A stretch of 17,728 bases of DNA from assembly GCA_013003465.1 (NCBI GenBank), contig JABDIZ010000174.1:1-17728 (forward strand). The letters run 5' to 3'. How positions within the stretch are numbered: the stretch's first letter is position 1; each line of letters opens with the position of its first letter. This DNA is from Rhodothermaceae bacterium. Its GTDB lineage: Bacteria; Bacteroidota; Rhodothermia; Rhodothermales; Rubricoccaceae. The notes beneath the pieces were generated by a model. It worked only from the letters and a program-made list of their open reading frames with translations. It had not been told where the DNA came from and made no database searches. Below are positions 14,584 to 17,728 of this stretch, piece after piece. A program made the translations under genes and the position numbers.

Positions 14584-17500
14584 TTACGGACGCATCAGGT
14601 CGTCGGGTGGCGTGCCGAAACCGAGGAGGCGTTCGGGGTGCCCCGCTTCCGTGCGAATGGATCCGGCCGCGCCATCGGCGAGGGCCGGGCGGACGCGGGA
14701 GATGCGACCATTGCGGCGGGTCGGGTGGACACGGTTGGAAAGCAGGATGACGAACAGTTCCTCCTCGGGGTCGATCCAGATGGAGGTGCCCGTGAAGCCG
14801 GTGTGCCCAAAGCTGCTCGGCCCGAACAGGCGTCCTGCTGAGGAAGAGCCTTCCGACGCAGGGCGCCAGCTCATCCAACCGAGCGCCATCGGGTAGCGCC
14901 CCCGCGAACTGATGCGCTCGGTGAACTGCTCCAGCGTCTCGCGCTCGAACAAGCGGACGCCGTAGCCCTCGCCCCCGTTTGCGAGCACATAGGCCATGCG
15001 CGAGAGATCCGACGCTGTCGAAAACAGCCCCGCGTGGCCGGAGATGCCACCCATGAGCCAAGCGGCTTCATCGTGGACCTCGCCCTGGAGGGTGCGGCCC
15101 CGAAAGCGGCGGTCCGTCTCAGTCGGCGCCACGGTAATGTCGCGGCGGCCCGTGGAGCGGAACCCCGTCGCCGTCATCCCGAGGGGCCTAAAGATCGTCT
15201 CGTCTACGTAGCGGTCGAGGGGCTCGCCCGTGATGGTCTCGATGACTTCGCCGAGCACGATCATGTCGAAGTCGCTGTAGACCGTTCGGGTACCGGGGCG
15301 GTAGCGGATCGAGTCGGCATAGATGAAGTCGAGGATACCCTCGCGGTCGGGGACCACGTCATCCGTGTGGAATGGGTAGAAGGCGCGCTGCCCGGCACTG
15401 TGCGCGAGCAGGTGTCGGATGGTGACGCGCTCCTTGCCCCGCTGCCCGAACGCCGGGAGGTAGCGCGCCACGGGCGCGTCGAGGTCGAGATGGCCTTCTT
15501 CGACCAGTTTCATCGCGGCCGAGGTCGTGGCGATGACTTTCGTGAGCGAGGCCAGGTCGTAGGGCGTTTGCGCAGTCACGCGATCCACGCCCGCGTAGGT
15601 GAAGTGGCCGTAGCCCCGCAGGCGCACGAGCACGCCGCCACGTCCGACGGCCAGCGCAGCGCCAGGGAAGGCGCGGTCGCGCAGGGCATCCTCCATCACG
15701 GCGTCGAGGCGAGTGAGGACCTCGGGGGCGAGGCCTGCTTCTTCGGGGGTGCCCAGCCGCAGCACCTGCTGATCGAGCTGCGCGCCCTCACCGAAGCGGT
15801 AGTGACCGGGGATGGAGACCGGCAGGCGCCCCGTCACACCGATCTGGCCGAAGAGCGCCTCGCCGGCGGCACGCTGCGAGGCGGGTGTCGTGCTATAGGT
15901 CGCCAGAAACGCGGCGGGCTCTGGGAGGCCGAGAGGGACGTACGGGTTGCCGAAGGCGAGCAGCACAACGGGTTTGCCCGTCGCCATAAGGCGTGCCACG
16001 AAGCGCTTGTGCCGTGCAGGCAGTTCGATCTCGCCGCTCCACGACCGGACGCGGACGAAGGTGGCGGCGAGAATGATCTCGTGTGTAGCCGCTTGGGCGA
16101 AGGCTTCGTCGAAGAGCGATTCGCGGTCGCCGAGGCCGAGGCGGCGGTGCGTGGCCCGGCCGCCCGGCGGAATCATGGCCGCAACAGCCCCTGCGAAGTC
16201 CTCGCCCGTCGCCTCGTTTTCGCTGTCGTCCAGAATCAGCGTGAGGAACCGTGACGGCGCTCCCGGCCCGACGAACGGCACAGGGCCGTCCGGCGCTTGA
16301 ACGAGGGTTACCGCGTTGCGGGCGATGATGCGGGCGAGTCCATCGGCGCGACGGGTCAGCTCCGCACTGGGGGCAGCGAGTTCGGCGAACTGTGCCCGGC
16401 GGAGGGCGCGGGCATCGCGGATCGAATCCGCGACGGCATCGCGAAGTTCAGGCTGCTCAGGGGGTAGGAGAGCAGGGGGGATCGGCCGTCCGGCGAGCGG
16501 GTCGGCGAGTCCAGCCCACGCCTTGGCGCGCAGGATGCGCTCCACCGACGCGTCGATGCGGTCCTCGGTCAAGCGGCCCTGCCGGACGGCGTCGAGGACC
16601 GACTCGCGGGCCTCGTACTCGTCGCGTGTGAGGATGAGTTGGTCCGCGCCTGCTTCGAGGGCACGCACAGCGACCTCGCCAATGGACTGGCCTTGCCGCA
16701 CGCCCCGCATGTCGAGCCCATCGGTGATGACGAGGCCATCGAAACCGAGTTCGTCGCGCAGCAGGCCCGTGATGATGCGCGGGGAGGTCGTGGCCGCGCG
16801 CTCGGGGTCGAGTTGAGGGAGGAAGAGATGCCCGGTCATGACGCTCATCACGCCCGCGTCCACGGCTGCGCGGAAGGGTTCCAGTTCCAGCGTGTCGAGG
16901 CGGGGCCGCGAGAAGGGCAGCGTCGGGAGGTCGCTGTGGGAGTCGGTGGCGGTGTCGCCGTGTCCGGGGAAGTGCTTGACCGTGGCGAGGAGGCCGCCGT
17001 CCTGCATACCGCGCAGGGTGGCCGTCGTGAGGGCACTGACCAGCCCTGCTCGTTCCCCAAATGAGCGGACGTTGATGATGGGGTTGGCCGCGTTGTTGTT
17101 GATATCGGCGACGGGCGCGTAGTTCTGGTGGACGCCCATGGCCCGCGCCTCCTCAGCGATGGCGCGACCCATCCGATAGGCCAACTCGGGGCTCCGCGTG
17201 GCACCGAGCGCCATCGGCCAGGGAAACGAGGTGCCGCCGTCCACGCGCATCCCGGTGCCGAACTCCATGTCCTGTGCCACCAGCAGGGGGATTGGGGCGC
17301 GTTCTTGCAGCGCCTGAATCGCTTGGGCCTGCGTAGTGGCCTCGCCTCGGAAAAAGACCACGCCACCCACCCGGAAGTTCTCGACGAGGTCTGTGAGGCG
17401 CCGCCACTCAGCGCCGGTCGTGCCTTCACGTGTGCCGTTGGCGTGGGTGACGAAGAGCTGCGCCACTTTCGTCTCCAGCGAGAGTGTATCGAGCACCTGC

Positions 17501-17667
17501 GCACTCCAGGCCGTCGTGCCGGGCCAGAGCCGCTCCAGCGGCTCGACCGGTGGGGCCGGGGAGAGCGGGACGGGGGCGCGTAGCAGAGCGATGCCCGTTG
17601 CACTCGTAAAGGCGAGCGCGACGAGGAGGGTGGCCAGCTTGAACATAAAGGCGGGGGACCGGGCCAT
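14584..17667 (-). CDS. GH3 (NagZ-type) glycosidase fused to an AmpC-like serine hydrolase
   Basis: About 1027 residues with an N-terminal membrane or signal segment (FKLATLLVALAFTSATGIALL). The GH3 domain (about 55-390) shows KHFPGHGDT (231-239), the NagZ acid/base His H244 in TDSH, and nucleophile D316 in VITDGLDM. A GH3 C-terminal domain follows (about 435-620). The serine-hydrolase domain (about 645-985) has SLTK (S707, K710), YSD (797-799) in the YxN position and HTG (955-957) in the KTG position. Such fusions are known in Bacteroidota and are thought to trim peptidoglycan sugars and act on muropeptide or ester bonds. The start could be ATG 17667 or ATG 17646; a GTG at 17685 falls inside the candidate promoter and is unlikely. 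The six-cysteine lipoprotein gene follows after 10 bp. Confidence 0.9.
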   Translation of the reverse strand: MARSPAFMFKLATLLVALAFTSATGIALLRAPVPLSPAPPVEPLERLWPGTTAWSAQVLDTLSLETKVAQLFVTHANGTREGTTGAEWRRLTDLVENFRVGGVVFFRGEATTQAQAIQALQERAPIPLLVAQDMEFGTGMRVDGGTSFPWPMALGATRSPELAYRMGRAIAEEARAMGVHQNYAPVADINNNAANPIINVRSFGERAGLVSALTTATLRGMQDGGLLATVKHFPGHGDTATDSHSDLPTLPFSRPRLDTLELEPFRAAVDAGVMSVMTGHLFLPQLDPERAATTSPRIITGLLRDELGFDGLVITDGLDMRGVRQGQSIGEVAVRALEAGADQLILTRDEYEARESVLDAVRQGRLTEDRIDASVERILRAKAWAGLADPLAGRPIPPALLPPEQPELRDAVADSIRDARALRRAQFAELAAPSAELTRRADGLARIIARNAVTLVQAPDGPVPFVGPGAPSRFLTLILDDSENEATGEDFAGAVAAMIPPGGRATHRRLGLGDRESLFDEAFAQAATHEIILAATFVRVRSWSGEIELPARHKRFVARLMATGKPVVLLAFGNPYVPLGLPEPAAFLATYSTTPASQRAAGEALFGQIGVTGRLPVSIPGHYRFGEGAQLDQQVLRLGTPEEAGLAPEVLTRLDAVMEDALRDRAFPGAALAVGRGGVLVRLRGYGHFTYAGVDRVTAQTPYDLASLTKVIATTSAAMKLVEEGHLDLDAPVARYLPAFGQRGKERVTIRHLLAHSAGQRAFYPFHTDDVVPDREGILDFIYADSIRYRPGTRTVYSDFDMIVLGEVIETITGEPLDRYVDETIFRPLGMTATGFRSTGRRDITVAPTETDRRFRGRTLQGEVHDEAAWLMGGISGHAGLFSTASDLSRMAYVLANGGEGYGVRLFERETLEQFTERISSRGRYPMALGWMSWRPASEGSSSAGRLFGPSSFGHTGFTGTSIWIDPEEELFVILLSNRVHPTRRNGRISRVRPALADGAAGSIRTEAGHPERLLGFGTPPDDLMRP

Positions 17668-17674
17668 GGAGCTT

Positions 17675-17705
17675 CCAAGGTACACGATTGGCGTCCCTAG
17701 GGAAA
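17675..17705 (-). promoter_or_regulatory. Candidate Bacteroidota-type promoter for the NagZ fusion gene
   Basis: On the minus strand TTTC (17705-17702) is followed after 19 nt by TACCTTGG (17682-17675). Each element is one base from the -33 TTTG / -7 TAnnTTTG consensus, and the spacing is right. Transcription would begin near the ATG at 17667, which makes the ATG at 17646 a real alternative start. The last 43 bp of the window hold nothing else I can support. Confidence 0.42.
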
Positions 17706-17728
17706 CGGCGCGCGGCCCGGAGTTAGCC

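Noticed and set aside
15034..16254. A 406-codon plus-strand frame opposite the NagZ fusion
   Set aside because: Antisense to well-conserved GH3 and serine-hydrolase motifs; composition of a shadow frame.

Overview
The window looks like chromosomal DNA of a GC-rich member of the Rhodothermota/Bacteroidota. The main evidence is two secreted proteins ending in type IX secretion (T9SS) C-terminal sorting domains (an NPF motif, then an LPSG[VL]Y motif, then a closing R). Other support is a bacterial family-B DNA polymerase, a NagZ-type glycosidase fused to a serine hydrolase, few Shine-Dalgarno sequences, and promoter candidates resembling the Bacteroidota TTTG/TAnnTTTG type. The genus is inference. 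The genes are dense: 12 protein-coding genes, one of them cut by the left edge. The largest gap is 225 bp, so no stretch over 300 bp lacks a gene. I saw no tRNA, rRNA, CRISPR array, insertion sequence or prophage.

Left part (1-2846, minus strand): a tight operon of a Cu/Zn-SOD-like secreted protein, an M15/LAS-type zinc-peptidase lipoprotein and a family-B DNA polymerase whose C-terminus lies outside the window. Diverging from it is a lone CcmA-like ABC ATPase (2932-3579, plus). Next come the two subunits of a type IIA topoisomerase, probably topoisomerase IV (3690-7991, plus). The gap ahead of them holds a perfect DnaA box.

Middle (8217-13065): two T9SS substrates, a trypsin-like protease with PKD domains and a carboxypeptidase-T-like M14 metallopeptidase, lie on either side of an oppositely oriented EamA transporter. 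A probable terminator follows the first protease. Together the two peptidases suggest extracellular protein degradation by endo- and exo-cleavage.

Right part (13062-17667): FxsA and a DoxX-like membrane protein diverge around a long imperfect inverted repeat. A six-cysteine lipoprotein and a large NagZ/AmpC-like fusion form a minus-strand pair, probably acting on the cell envelope.

I did not find a convincing new multi-gene system. The best leads are the isolated DnaA box before the topoisomerase genes, the SOD-like protein missing a zinc ligand and the active-site arginine, the FxsA/DoxX inverted repeat, and the mosaic codon use of the PKD protease.
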